The notes: generated by a model from the letters alone, not told the origin. 64,000 nucleotides of DNA from Anthoceros angustus (GCA_010909165.1 VJWM01000025.1:2232001-2296000), one strand, 5' to 3'. Shown: positions 1 to 11,408, numbered from the stretch's first letter. Made by a program: numbers and translations.

Positions 1-888
1 TGCAAACCAGCACAGATTATTAGACAACAAACCCTCTTCGCAGGAGCTTTTTGCAGGGCTTACTTCCAACCTGATCCAGCTGCCATCAGCACCCAGCAGT
101 GTGTTCTTCGCACCCCACACAACCTGCCCTACCCGAGCCTGGAGCAGAGCTCCAGCGCACATAGGGCAGGGCTCCAGAGTAACGTACAGTGTCGAGTCCT
201 GACAACAACAACAACAACAACAACAGAAGTAAACAAACAGGTGTGAGACACTTCGTCATACGTCACACAGCCCAGATGCTGCTGCCAACGATGCCAGGAG
301 ACCATCATGACAGAGAGCCTACCAGCAGCCTCCAACCACCAAGGGCTATAGCAGCACGCTGGATGCACAGCATTTCAGCATGTGCAGTGGGATCACCCTC
401 AGCTTCCACTCTGCACATTCCCCAGCTCCCTGTGAGATACCTTCGACTCCAGAACCGGCAAAGCTTCAATTCAATTCAACACAACACAACAGCATCCGTT
501 CTGCACATGGACATTCCTCAGCTCCCTCCAACCTATCGCCACCGATTCTGCCATACCTATTAAAAGCTCGAGCCACGATTACACCTTGATGAACCAAAAC
601 AGCGCCCACGGGCACTTCTCCAGCGAGAAAGGCTTTCCGAGCCTCCTCCAACGCCATTTGCATGTAGACCTCGTCTTCAGCATTTTGCTGCGAAAGATCA
701 AGCTGCTGGTATCCTCTTTTCCCACCGCCTGATTTAGCACGTAACAGCCGGAGTGGTCCTCTGATAGTCCGGGGCATCTGGATTCTCTGATAGGCCGGGG
801 CATATGCTTTGGTGCCATCCTGGCTTGTTCGTCTCCGCTGCATGCAGCAGCGCCTTGTCAAGTTCAGTGTAATGCACCCGGTTTCCAT
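1..888 (-). CDS. TADA: Plastid-type tRNA(Arg) adenosine deaminase (TADA-like), 5' part; 3' end outside window
   Basis: Deaminates the wobble adenosine of tRNA-Arg(ACG) to inosine in organelles. Exons on the minus strand are about 557-888, 323-410 and 64-198, with GT-AG joins and consistent phase; a 5' splice site (GTAAGC) at 63-58 sends the gene past the window start. Exon 1 carries EVPVGAVLV, exon 2 the catalytic motif TAHAEML, and exon 3 the zinc-ligand motif TLEPCPMCAGALLQARV followed by LLGADGSWIRL. From memory, that last string is typical of the plant plastid enzyme and not of bacterial TadA or cytosolic TAD2. The first ~60 residues are Arg-rich and could be a transit peptide (Met at 888, or at 843). 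The Arabidopsis protein has a very long N-terminal extension. Here only about 470 bp separate this start from the neighbouring UBA gene, so the extension is short or missing, unless an upstream exon was missed. Confidence 0.85.
203..226. repeat. (CAA)n microsatellite in a TADA intron
   Basis: Seven to eight CAA units lie just upstream of the 3' splice site at 199. On the coding strand this is (TTG)n and acts as the pyrimidine-rich tract before TTGTCAG. Confidence 0.9.
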
Positions 889-1358
889 ATTGCCATATCT
901 GAACTCCAGTAACCAACAGCCTGGTACACCCAGTTCTGCGCATGCCCCAAGAAGTTGCTTTAGATTCCCATGCAGCAGTGTGCACCATCAAAATAACCAA
1001 CATCCTACTGTAATTTTATCGCCAGTCTCTCATATTTTACCACTATTTTTGCTGCGCCATCGGAAGGCGGACGCAGCCTTTGCAAAGTGGTGAAAGAAAG
1101 GCTTACGGACGTGGCCGCCAAGAAATCAGTGGACGGTCCTTCCTGGATTCGAGACTCCTAAAACTGGTGTGCCTCTAATTACATAATCACATTACTTCTT
1201 CTACGTCCCTGGAGCAAGGAAGAGGAGAGGGGAGGAAGGATTCAGGACTTCTTCCATTCCAGGGAAGAGAGGAAAATTCCAAGCAATCAAAGGAGTCTAT
1301 TATTAACAGAAGCCGTAACCAGAAGCATTGAAGGCCAAAGGCTAGGAACCAGCCACGC
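889..1358. promoter_or_regulatory. Divergent intergenic region TADA / UBA gene
   Basis: This 470-bp region separates two head-to-head genes and should contain both promoters and 5' UTRs. I see no clear TATA box on either side. It is GA/CT-rich around 1200-1340, before the UBA start codon. Confidence 0.5.
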
Positions 1359-2028
1359 ATGGCCCAGCCCGATTCAACTCCCTCTCCTGTTCTCGGAGAA
1401 GGAGGTGGCCGTGGCCGTGGCAATGGCAATGGCATCAAAGTGGTGATGAAACCCGAGTACCAAGTGGCCGGCCCTGCGAAATTGCAGCCTCCGGCCAGGG
1501 ATGTGTCGCAAAGCCTCTTTCAACCTGACTTCGACTTTGAGCGACGCTTGGTTGCAGATTTAGAATTGGGTGCCGGGCAGGATGGTTCTGTCATAGCATC
1601 TGTGAGTGACTGGTACCATCTGTTTGCCGTTGTAGTTCTCTTTGGCTGGAGCTAAACTAGCTGAAGAATTCTCAGGCCGTGGCCGAAGATCCAGCAGTGG
1701 CTAGGTACGTCGAACTGGGCTTGGACAGAGAGGCCGTTGCCATGGCCTTAGCAACATTCGGGGACGTCCAAGATAAGGTCAGTCTTGGCCCTCGTACTGT
1801 GCTCTGTTGCAATTTTTTGATCGTAAAACGCAATTTCGTCTGATCACACAGAACTCTTCATTTTTGCAGGTTCTGGGTTTCTGCCCTTCGTACCTGTTGT
1901 TGCGAGAGATGGGCTTTCCTTCAGTAGCAGTTGCTGGAGCATTACGTCTGTATGACAACGACAGAGACAAGGCCATTGGACACTTCGTTTTGCATATCTT
2001 TCAGTCCAGTGAAGAACGTCCTCGTTAG
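1359..2028 (+). CDS. UBA-domain protein, plant-specific small family (At5g53330-like)
   Basis: Three exons, 1359-1601, 1676-1777 and 1870-2028, join in phase 0 and give 167 residues. The N-terminal third has a GRGRGNGNG linker, then a conserved-looking block (VVMKPEYQVAGPAKLQPP, then DVSQSLFQPDFDFERR). The C-terminal half is UBA-like: the YVELGLDREAVAMAL helix in exon 2, and LLREMGFPSVAVAGALRLYD then DNDRDKAIGHFVLH in exon 3. This resembles, from memory, Arabidopsis At5g53330, annotated as UBA/EF1B-type. Ubiquitin binding is inferred from the UBA fold; no enzymatic motif is visible. The start is the first ATG after a purine-rich leader. Confidence 0.82.
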
Positions 2029-2429
2029 GTCGCGTCATTAGGTCGTCTTCGACAGCACATGCTCTCAGACCTCAGCGTTGCACAGAAGAGACAGCTCGAG
2101 GTAAGACCCAGGTTGTTGGTTGCACAGAGCAATAGGCTCTGACGCTGCAGAACAAACCAATCTTTCGAACGAAGGTGCGAGATGTGAACCTTAAGATGAA
2201 AACGTGCAGTGAACGTGGACACCGCCTCACAGAGAGGATAGGGTCTCTGGTTCATGAGAATTCCAGACCACTTGCTCAAGCCTAGTAACCCAACAAAATA
2301 TTACTCAAATGTGACAACCCGCTTGTGAGATTTACGCCTGTGGCAACATGATGCAAACCATTACAAAAAGAGCTAGCAGGAATGCCTACTACGGCATCAT
2401 GGGCCAGAAAAACTCCATACAAAAAGGTC
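2029..2429. other. Convergent 3' regions of UBA gene and RPS2
   Basis: About 400 bp between two convergent stop codons. No reading frame or structured element stands out; it is presumably the two 3' UTRs. Confidence 0.6.
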
Positions 2430-3524
2430 TTAGTACACGGGCGTTTTGTCTACTTCCTCAATAACGCTAATCTTGTGGGGCTTGGCCAGGAAATCAGTGA
2501 ACTCCTGGAATGGAGACTTTGTAAACCTAGTCTCCTTCCACAAGTCCGGTGTCAAAAACCCGTAGGTCTTCAGCAAGCACTGGAAAGTGGCCTGACAAGC
2601 ACAAAAAAGACCAAACATAAGCATCATTCTGGAGCTGGCCAGAGAGGCAAAAACGAAGGTCTTATTTGACTAGACCAAAGCAACCGAAAGACGAAGCATC
2701 AGAAACCAATATTACAAAACCCTAAAAACCACCCTAACAGCCGCAGCTGACATGACTAACAAGGGCCGGCAGAGCTGGAAAGACTGTACCTTGACAAAAT
2801 TTCCGAGCGTCTTAGTGGAACCGCGAGAGGAGGTGAAGACGTCGTCGATACCTGCGAACTGCAAAACCTTCTTCGGCACGCGGGCAGCCACGATACCAGA
2901 ACCACGAGGAGCGGGAACCAACCTCACGGTCACAGAGCCACACTTCCCCGTCACCTTGCAGGGCACCGTGTGCGGCTTCCCAATCTTGTTACCCCAATAC
3001 CCCCTGCGCACGGGGATGACAGACAGCTTGGCCAGGATGATGGCACCCCGGATGGCCGTGGCCACCTCCTTAGAGCACTTCACCCCCAAGCCGACATGGC
3101 CGTTAGTGTCTCCAACCACAACGAACGCCTTAAAGCGGGTGCGCTGCCCGGCCCGGGTCTGCTTTTGCACGGGCATGATCTTCATCACCTCATCCTTCAG
3201 CGCCGTCCCGAGGAAGAACTCCACGATCTGGTGCTCCTTGATGGGAAGCGAGAACAGGTAAATCTGCTCCAGGGAGCGGATTTTTCCCTCCTTCACCAGG
3301 CGGCCCAGCTTGGTGACCGGCACCCACTTCTCCTCCTCATCTCTCTTGGCACCCCTGCGTCCGCCCCGGCGGTCTCCGCCCCCGCCCCGGCCTCCACGGC
3401 CGCCTCCATCCCCACGTCCACGGCCTCCTCCTTCACCTCGGCCGCCACCGCCGCCAAAGCCACGACCGAAGCCCCCTCTGTCGCCGCCGCCACCTGACCT
3501 CTCGCCTCCAGCTCGCTCCGCCAT
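2430..3524 (-). CDS. RPS2: Cytosolic small-subunit ribosomal protein uS5 (RPS2)
   Basis: Two exons, 2790-3524 and 2430-2591, join in phase 0 for a 298-residue product. It is part of the 40S subunit near the mRNA entry and decoding region. The N-terminus is an RGG/GRG-rich arm (about residues 5-60), usual for eukaryotic uS5. The S5 N-terminal domain follows ([18 protein letters not shown], then [18 protein letters not shown]), then the C-terminal fold ([18 protein letters not shown] and [11 protein letters not shown]). Exon 2 supplies the typical tail ([20 protein letters not shown]). I chose the second in-frame Met (3524, MAERAG) because eukaryotic RPS2 usually starts this way; the upstream Met at 3545 would add seven residues. 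Intron 2592-2789 (198 bp) holds no snoRNA I can support. Confidence 0.96.
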
Positions 3525-3633
3525 CGTGGGCGCCCTCGACCTCAACTGAAACGGCAGAGGAAGGACTTGAGAAAGGATTCGACCTTAGCACGCGACGGGC
3601 TTATGATAGGGTTCAACCCTGGAACCCTCCGGA

Positions 3634-3645
3634 ACATATATAGAG
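3634..3645 (-). promoter_or_regulatory. Probable TATA box of RPS2
   Basis: On the minus strand the string CTCTATATATG lies about 110 bp upstream of the RPS2 start codon. A CCCTAAA element (telo-box-like, common in plant ribosomal protein promoters) lies just upstream, around 3654-3664. Confidence 0.55.
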
Positions 3646-3659
3646 GAGAGCCGCTTTAG

Positions 3660-4950
3660 GGCTTCTCGACAAAGCAACAAACTTACACTGGAAAACTAAC
3701 AAGTATGACACCAAACATATAAGTGTGGCTTCCCGGTTTAGATGTTTTTGGGTTCGATCCTTTTCCAAAATATGTCGTTCCGATCCATAGTGCACAAATC
3801 CAACAAACTCTCGCATTCCCTAGCTATGTCGGTGATGCTTGCAACTGGACACCCCTAGCTATGTCAGTGATGCTTGCAATTGCAACTGGTCCCTTCCGTC
3901 CCTTATGTCATCGACCAGAAGATCTATCGAAATGAATCAAAACTTTTGGCGAGTTTTTGGAAAATAAGAAATATGATTGGATGCAGAAAATTTCGAGGCT
4001 CCTGGTTAAAATATTCTACCGGTCCTGCTTTTTTGATCCATGTGTGGATGCTACGAATCTGTTTTGAGTTGCCCCGAACTATCGACCATGAAAGTGAAAG
4101 AATCAACTATGGCCGTCGGAGAGTTCGACTGAACCATGCTCAAGTTTGACATTCATCTCACGAAGTATTGAAGTTCAACATATATGTACGCTCGTTCCTT
4201 GAGCACTCAAGTTTGATATACTCTTACGAAGGTTGGTTTTCATGTGTCAATTAAAGATTGCTTCATGATTTCATGTGTTTTTCATACTCATTGGATTATA
4301 ACCCGATTTTCATTTACAAGATTATTAAAGTTCTTAAATTATTTCTTTGAGAACAATAATAGTTAAATAGATTATTGATTAATTTAGTTTCAAAGTATTG
4401 GATTTCATTTTTAATATCCAATCATATGTTTGTGCTTGAAAACTGTGACTACAACTTGTCTATGACTGAACTTGGATGAGACAGTCAAAAAATTCATTTG
4501 AATTTCTATTCCATGAGATAGAAACTGGTTAAAATCCCATAAAAAACTTTGGGAGGCTTGAAAAATATTTTGGATTTGAAAAGAAACTTTTCTTGCAGAC
4601 GTCCATTATGGTTGAGTCTAGATAAATAGGTAGATACGTAACTGCTACACGCTGCAAGTCTCGTGCAAGGAAAGTAGGATCCACGATGAGGATAGAGATG
4701 AATATATGAAATTTGTGAATAATGTATGGAATGAAATACTGAATAACATAATTATTGGTTGCATGTGGAAATAAACAAATTTCAAGTTCATACAACAAAT
4801 TGTATAGGCTCAATCAAGTGGATGAAAAGTCCATCAGCAAATTCTCTTCAAAGTTAATCAATTGCTGTTAGAAATTTCTATATAAATATGTAGTTGGAAA
4901 GTGTTCTTTTTCCCTAAACCCTCCAGTTTCCCTAAACCTCCACTAGATTC
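3660..4950. other. AT-rich intergenic DNA, no gene seen
   Basis: No reading frame with family features. A short direct repeat (CACCCCTAGCTATGTC-like, around 3820-3870) and runs of T are the only features. Confidence 0.6.
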
Positions 4951-4952
4951 CG

Positions 4953-5465
4953 GGCCATAATATTGTAGTCGGCAATGAGCTGGCAGATGTTACTGCTAAG
5001 GCAGCCACTCTTCTTCCAATTTCCAATGAAGACTGTACATTATCTGTGTCCAGAGCGCGTCAATAGATTCATGTGGCAAGTTTGCAGGAGTGGCATGTAT
5101 GTACAGTGGGCCTCATCTTCTAAAGCTTCTGCGCTAAAGCGAGTGGTGCTTGGTGGCCCCTCGGCGTCGGTGTTACAACGTCTTGGCATTCATGATCGTA
5201 AGGTCTCATCCTTTCTCACCCAGTTACGAACTGGACATATGGCTATTGGGGCTTATTTCAGGTGATTCAACATCGCTGGAAACCCATTTTGTCAGAAATA
5301 TATGTCTTCCGAAGAAACACGCCAGCACATCCTTGGTCAGTGCTCGGCTACCCGCAGCAAGTGGGACCAGATTTTTCATGGCTCTTACTATGATATGCGC
5401 CAACTCCTCAGTATTTCCAAACTCAGAGGGAAACGTATCCCTTACTTCAAGCTGATTGGCGACTA
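4953..5465 (+). pseudogene. Decayed LINE: RNase H end plus Cys-rich C-terminal domain
   Basis: Plus-strand remains of a non-LTR retrotransposon C-terminus, broken by stops and frameshifts. The RNase H signature GHNIVVGNELADVTAKAA starts at 4953. A linker follows, then LRTGHMAIGAYF (about 5225-5260) and a Cys/His element reading SSEETRQHILGQC (about 5305-5345). The order GH-GI-GNELAD, then LRTGH, then C..EE..HIL..C is, from memory, the layout of Tad/I-type LINEs of fungi and animals. It is less like the usual plant L1 elements. The element probably ends near 5625 at an A-rich tail after CGCCTAATGATCTAT. The reverse transcriptase portion is absent, so this is a 5'-truncated copy. Confidence 0.7.
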
Positions 5466-5640
5466 CTTTTAGTACAAGTTCCTTAGCAAAGCTATTTAGT
5501 CTTCTGATCTTTGTTTGATCTACTTTCTTTGCTTTCACGGTCTCCCAAATGTCACTTCATTCATGTTCTTGATTCATGTTCAGGCGTCATAGCCTCACGG
5601 CTGCATACGCCTAATGATCTATAAAAAAATTGGAGCCGAT

Positions 5641-7054
5641 GCAGCAATGTATGGCAGCCCTTATTCTCGGGCAAAGGTAAAGGTGGGGAGTTTTAGTGGG
5701 TGAGGGAGTTCTTCCCAAGTCCCACATAACTGCGATGGTATCTAGGCACGTACTCGGATGACCTCGGGAAGAGTAAAGTCTCTTCTGTTGGGATGATACG
5801 ATGTGTAACATAGGGGAATCAGAACCCTTGCTGAAGATTTCTCCCCCGGGGTTGTTTTGATTTATTTTCAAAATACCAAATTAAAAAAAATCTATAAAAA
5901 AATAAATAATAAAGTGTTCTTTTTGACATTTTAGACTGTTATACCCGGGTAACCGATTGCATCCTTCGAAGAAAAAAAGAGAGTTATAAATGTAGGACAT
6001 GTGCCATGAAAAATAACGTTCTCCAAATATTGTGTCATACAAAAATATGGGGTACAACATATTCACATAAGATCATAAGCTTGATTTGAATACAATTGGT
6101 ATTAACACATTTTGTTGTCTTCGAAAGACTGCTCTCCAATTTTCTCATTCTTATATCATAGTTTTATAGTTCTAGATGATGGTCTTATAGTTTTACTCTT
6201 TAGAGCACCGTTGTTAGATAAAAACTTTTCCCTTTTTGATGGTGATCTATAATACATTCAAAACAACTCTTCAAAAAAGTATTAAACACCATTCTTTTTC
6301 AAAATTATTTTAGATTGAAGCTAATAAAAGAACAACTTTTCCCTGAGAAAGTTTTGGACTATTTATATATGGACTTGCAATCATTCTATCTCACTGCCTA
6401 TTCGATGTCACATATATTTTTCAAATTTTGTTAAATGAAAACTTGTTATTTATTTTTATGTTTCTATAAGCTCCATGTTTTTTTGTAGTCTCTCCTAAGT
6501 AAAGCATTATTATTTTTCTTTGGACATAGTTCTAAAAGATCACTATTTATTTTATTTTCAATAGAGTACTGTTATATTTTGCTTTGGACATAGCATTGTT
6601 TTACATATTATGGACATAGCATTGTCCACACTATTATCCCACTCTTTTTACCTTTAGTTTTTTCTCCCTTCTCCCTATCCTTCCCTCCCTCTTTCTCTTT
6701 AGACCTCACTTCCTCACCCATTGCTGATACAACTCCTCTCTCTTCCAATCGGAACCCAAACTTCCACTTCCATTCTCCCAGCCACACTCCTTTCCGCATT
6801 GAAGCATGTCACATTCATTCATTCATTTTGCACGACTCTAGAAAAGGCTTTGTAACTCACACTGCCTTGCAATACCCTTTCAAATCAAACAGCTAATCAA
6901 GCTCATGGCTTCCCCAAACCTGTGCACATCGTGCTAAACCTAATTATTGTCATTTCTTGCAAGCTCCAAAGACTACTGGACTCCTCCGCAGCTGCCTCAA
7001 CCATTTGCTCTGTTTGCAAGTTTTGCCCACCCTCGGAGACCTGCTCCTGCTCTT
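5641..7054. other. AT-rich intergenic DNA, no gene seen
   Basis: Strongly AT-rich with many T-runs from about 5870 to 6660, then pyrimidine-rich to 6800. Open frames here are short and have no recognisable motif. Confidence 0.6.
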
Positions 7055-7156
7055 CCTCATTCTGCCCTACCAATACATTGTCTCCCATTGAAGACTTGCT
7101 CCCATCCTCATTCTGCCCTACCAATACATTGTCTCCCATTGAAGACTTGCTCCCAG
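7055..7156. repeat. Two tandem copies of a 51-bp unit
   Basis: Copies lie at 7055-7105 and 7106-7156 and are almost identical. The unit is 17 codons, so it keeps an open minus-strand frame (about 6903-7223) that encodes a repeated SKSSMGDNVLVGQNE peptide. I do not recognise that peptide and cannot say that it is expressed. Confidence 0.85.
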
Positions 7157-7936
7157 GACCGAAACAACGATGGCAATGCAAGAATAACACACTAGCTTTG
7201 ACGACGATGCTATGAGGTAACAAAGTATTTTAGACGCAACCAGGCCTTGAAGAATGAGTAAACTACAAGACAAACATTGATCCCTATATAGTATTATGAT
7301 TCTACACCATTAAAGCCATTAAGATGCTGTGTATTGTATGATACTGCAGTCTTGATGAAATCGTTGTGCTGTCCTCGACAAATTCTGCCAAACCGTGCCT
7401 CAAGTTCTCACAGTGTCCGGATTGTGTCGGATTGTTAGGACGTTGTTTTTGAGGTTTCGGCTATGGCGGCCTTGCCGCTTCCTGCCGCGCAGCCTTGGCG
7501 AGCGGCAAGCTAGCGAGCAGGGGAACTGCTAGAGGAACTTTTATCCCTTGCCGTAGGCGACAAATTAGGTCTGCTGTCAAAGATTGGCTGTTCGTCTCGG
7601 CCCTTTCCCCGCTCCTCTCAGACTGTGTCTATTTTGCCTTCTTTCTGCAGAATCTGAGTGATCCAGGGCTTTCAATCTTGGTGATGCCGAATCCAGCAAG
7701 GGGCCCTCCTCAGCACGTACTGAGATCATGGTAAACCAGCCATCCAGTTCCATCCCAACCGCTGCCACTGCATCAACTCCGTCTTGAGAAAGGCGGCTAA
7801 AGGAGCTGAATTTGTGAGGCTGCATGGGCTTCGGGACGATACCAGCCTGCGTGCAGGCACTGACTGCCGTCATCCTAAGATGTCATCGATCATTGGAGTC
7901 CCTGGATCTGCAATCTGTGGGACTGAGCGCATAAGA
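7157..7936. other. Intergenic, no gene seen
   Basis: Moderate GC rises after about 7400. Several short overlapping frames occur but none has family features. The stretch just before the LRR remnant may belong to the same decayed gene. Confidence 0.4.
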
Positions 7937-8240
7937 ACTGGGTGACATCGCTGCAGCGCATCGACGCAATGTCAGGCGCGGCTCTCTCCTGTCCACGTTG
8001 GCTCTGTGTGGGAACCACATCGGGAAGCGTGTTGGGGCGCAGCATTTGGCCGACATCCTGGGAAACTTGCCCGCGCTCCGCACTCTCTAGATTGGCGACA
8101 TAGGCATGGACGAGGAAGGAGCCTGGCTGATCGCAAAGGCCCTGGCCCACGCCACCACACTCACCGGGCTCAGGATCGGGGTGGCGCGCCGGGACGGGCC
8201 CAGAAGTTCTTCTTTCCACGGCTGGAAACTGTTCATCCCG
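7937..8240 (+). pseudogene. Leucine-rich-repeat (ribonuclease-inhibitor type) remnant
   Basis: Plus-strand translation gives LSTLALCGNHIGKRVGAQHL, then LADILGNLPALRTL, an in-frame TAG, and IGDIGMDEEGAWLIAKALAH with TTLTGLRIG. The spacing LxxLxLxxNxIG...G...LAxxLxxxxxLxxL is that of RI-type LRRs found in NLRC-like and plant LRR proteins. The stop and missing flanking exons indicate a remnant; a spliced gene cannot be excluded, but I found no consistent exon chain. Confidence 0.45.
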
Positions 8241-9333
8241 CTGACGGGCTCATGTTCATCATTCAACTGCTCGGAGCTTTGGTGTGGCCCGAGTCCTCGC
8301 AACAGGCAACTGCATCGGACTTGTGGAGCGGTAGAAGCAAGGAAGACTTCAGGGATACTGCTGTTACGTCTTCATGAGGAACCCAGCGCCCAGGGCGTGG
8401 TGTCACTGAGATTTTCAATCGCTCCATCACAACGCTTATAACATGTTCGTTGTCCGGGAGGCCAGCACGGCGTGGGAAACATATCCAGAATGTTCTCATC
8501 CAAAACATACGCATAAGATACGTCACTGGACGGCAGAGTACGTCCCCAAAGCTCGCCAGACTACATAGTTAGCTAGCTGCAGCTGCTTTGTCTTCATCTG
8601 TACCCGCAAGAAACCACAAACTCAGACCTGACATAGAGCTGTCCTTCCTCCTTTCCACAGGTTCTTCAGAAGTGTGGATGGCCACTATGGCAACCACTAA
8701 GCACCGCTGCTGGCCCAGCAAAAGTATGACATATTGCTGGGACTGGGAGTTATCCTAACGTGAGCGTGGGAGCAGGCAAACGGAGAGGTTTGGCAGAGAT
8801 TGTAAGCAGGGAAGGGGACAGACCTGGAGGAGCTGTGGACAGAGGGCGACTTGAAGCTCGTCTAAGGACATTGTTTGATACTGACATTGGTGAACGGTAA
8901 CTTGCCTCAAATTTACTTCCCTGGTTGTGAGGCATCTGTTCATATATCTTTCTTGATGTCTCTCGGTAGTATGACGCCAAACAAATGGTCTACGATGAGG
9001 ATGGATTGAGAATGAGAACGATGAGAACGAAGATATGGAGGATAAGGGTGATAAGGTGAGAATAGACATGGTTGAAAAAGGATTAAAATTGCACCAACGC
9101 CGATTGGATTTTTCTATGGTACATTCCTAGCTTGCTTGTTCCAAAAGCAATTTACGTTCTGGTAAAATTCTAAATTAGATAGTAATATGGTGTTGGTTAA
9201 ATGATCACTATCAGGAAAGCGAGAAAAGGGATGATTTATTGAGGTGAAAGAATGATGGAAAGAGACCATCTAGGAGGGGACAACAAATGGGGACCCGGGG
9301 GTCGGAGTGAAGAGGAGCAACTGAGCTCCCTAC
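8241..9333. other. Intergenic, no gene seen
   Basis: Mixed composition. Short frames on both strands lack motifs; no repeats stand out. Confidence 0.5.
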
Positions 9334-9774
9334 CTAAAGTGACCAAGCTGCACCCACAATGTCATATGTGTAGAATAAACGGCCTGCAAACCACGGAGGA
9401 AGAGGAAAAGGCATCACCCACCGTCGCCGCCTTATGGAGAATCGCCGTTGAGAGCGCCCGTTGAAGAGCAATAGAAACCCGCTGTCGGAAGTATGTTGTG
9501 AAGTACGAGAGGGACAGCCCTCCACTATGCCTGCGCGCGTGGTAAGCTTTGGCACAAGACTTGACGAATTTGTCAAAGTCCTCAGCCATTGCCCCATACG
9601 TTTCTAGAGCAAGCGGGATAAAGAGGTGGCCGCTTGCATCCTCGCTATACTTATGGACCTTGAGAGCGCAGGCGGCCAGCTGGGCGGTTGGTGATGACAC
9701 AGGCGGAGGTGGCGTCACGTGCGGTCGGTAACCACTACATCCGCCACCACAACCGTCGCCACGACAAGGTATAA
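9334..9774 (-). pseudogene. C-terminal segment of a LINE-like reverse-transcriptase ORF
   Basis: The minus-strand frame reads VTPPPPVSSPTAQLAACALK, then HKYSEDASGHLFIPLALETY, then GAMAEDFDKFVKSCA and LSYFTTYFRQRVSIALQRAL. The pattern KxxKYxxxxxxxFxPLxxETYGxxxxxxxxF...RxSxALQR occurs, from memory, at the C-terminus of an RT-bearing element family known from algae, oomycetes and early land plants. It is the downstream end of the RT ORF at 11.4-12.3 kb, separated from it by the repeat array at 9.8-11.4 kb. Confidence 0.6.
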
Positions 9775-11408
9775 GTCCGCCTCGATTGAACGACCAGTAA
9801 GAAGAGTATACTCCGCTCCCTCCAGCCATATAGCCACTTTCGCGAGCAATGGCAAACATGACGCCACGGACAAGGTATAAGTCATACGATTGAGCGACAC
9901 CAAGAAGAGTATACTCCGCTCCCTCCGGGCCATATAGCCACTTTCGCGAGCAATGGCAAACATGGCGTCACGGATGGCGTCGTGGTGGCAATGCGGCGAC
10001 TTCGTGGGGACAACGAGCAAGGTGGACACCGAGACGCCAAGAGCAGAGCCGCACTCACAAGTGAGGAGCGAAGAAGCCACAGCCGGAGTAGGCCGAGACG
10101 GAATCGCATCGCAGAGTGAAGGTGGTTGGTGCGATGTGAAATCCCGTATGCATGGGCGGGCGGTAGCTGCTCCCTTCCCGAACAAGGCCGCTCTAGTGGA
10201 CCTGGAGATGGAGGGTCTGGAGACGGTAGCTGGCCGGCGCTTCTCGGCGAGATGCACCGCAATCCCTAAAGCCATCGATGATAAATGTAGAAAGGAGGAA
10301 GTCCTTAGAGCATCTGCGATAACATGTCTCCGCCGCCTCAAGGGCGATTGAGCGACACCAAGAAGAGTATACTCCGCTCCCTCCGGGCCATATAGCCACT
10401 TTCGCGAGCAATGGCAAACATGGCGTCACGGATGGCGTCGTGGTGGCAATGCGGCGACTTCGTGGGGACAACGAGCAAGGTGGACACCGAGACGCCAAGA
10501 GCAGAGCCGCACTCACAAGTGAGGAGCGAAGAAGCCACAGCCGGAGTAGGCCGAGACGGAATCGCATCGCAGAGTGAAGGTGGTTGGTGCGATGTGAAAT
10601 CCCGTATGCATGGTGGCCAAGAGCTGCACCGCCTCCTTCCTAACAAGAGCGAGCCGCACTCACAAGTGAGGCGAAGAAGCCACGGTGGAGTAGGCGAGGC
10701 GGAATCGCATCGCGATGGTGAAGGTGGTTGGTGCGATGTGAAATCCCGTATGCATGGGCGGGCGGTAGCTGCTCCCTTCCCGAACAAGGCCGCTCTAGTG
10801 GACACAGAGATGGAGGGGTCCCGGAGGATGAAGCAGGAAGCCAAGGCGAGCCGCTCGAGCAGATGCCTCGCAATCCCTAAAGCCATCGATGATAAATGTA
10901 GAAAGGAGGAAGTCCTTAGAGCATCTGCGATAACATGTCTCCGCCGCCTCAAGGACGATTGAGCGACACCAAGAAGAGTATACTCCGCTCCCTCCGGGCC
11001 ATATAGCCACTTTCGCGAGCAATGGCAAACATGGCGTCACGGATGGCGTCGTGGTGGCAATCGATGACCCGTGGGGACGAGCAAGGTGGACACGAGGCGT
11101 CAAGGCGAGCCGCACTCACAAGTGAGGAGGCGAAGAAGCCACGCAGTGGAGTAGGAGGCGGAATCGCATCGCGATGGTGAAGGTGGTTGGTGCGATGTGA
11201 AATCCCGTATGCATGGGCGGGCGGTGTGGCTGCTCCTTCCCGAACAAGGCGGCGCTCTAGTGGACACAGAGATGGAGGGTCTGGAGGACGGTGGCACGGC
11301 GAGCGCTTCTCGGCGAGATGCGCAATCCCTAAAGCCATCGATGATAAATGTAGAAAGGAGGAAGTCCTTAGAGCATCTGCGATAACATGTCTACGCTGCC
11401 TCAGGGCG
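9775..11408 (-). repeat. Tandem array of ~0.45-0.61 kb units inside the LINE-like ORF
   Basis: Three units start at GATTGAGCGACACC: 9888-10345 (458 bp), 10346-10956 (611 bp) and 10957-11408 (452 bp). A partial unit sits at about 9775-9887. The middle unit has an extra internal duplication of its GAGCCGCACTCACAAGTGAG to CCCGTATGCATG part. On the minus strand each unit encodes a stretch containing HHDAIRDAMFAIARESGYMA and ADALRTSSFLHLSSMALGIA. These are pieces of the RT protein between the polymerase and the C-terminal segment, so a coding module was amplified in place. Copies differ largely by short indels. Confidence 0.85.

Noticed and set aside
2592-2789. RPS2 intron examined as a snoRNA host.
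   Set aside because: Box C/D-like words are present but not in the correct pair spacing, and no H/ACA hairpins were evident.
3310-3549. Plus-strand Pro/Arg-rich ORF opposite the RPS2 N-terminus.
   Set aside because: It is the complement of the Gly/Arg-rich arm of RPS2; composition alone keeps it open.
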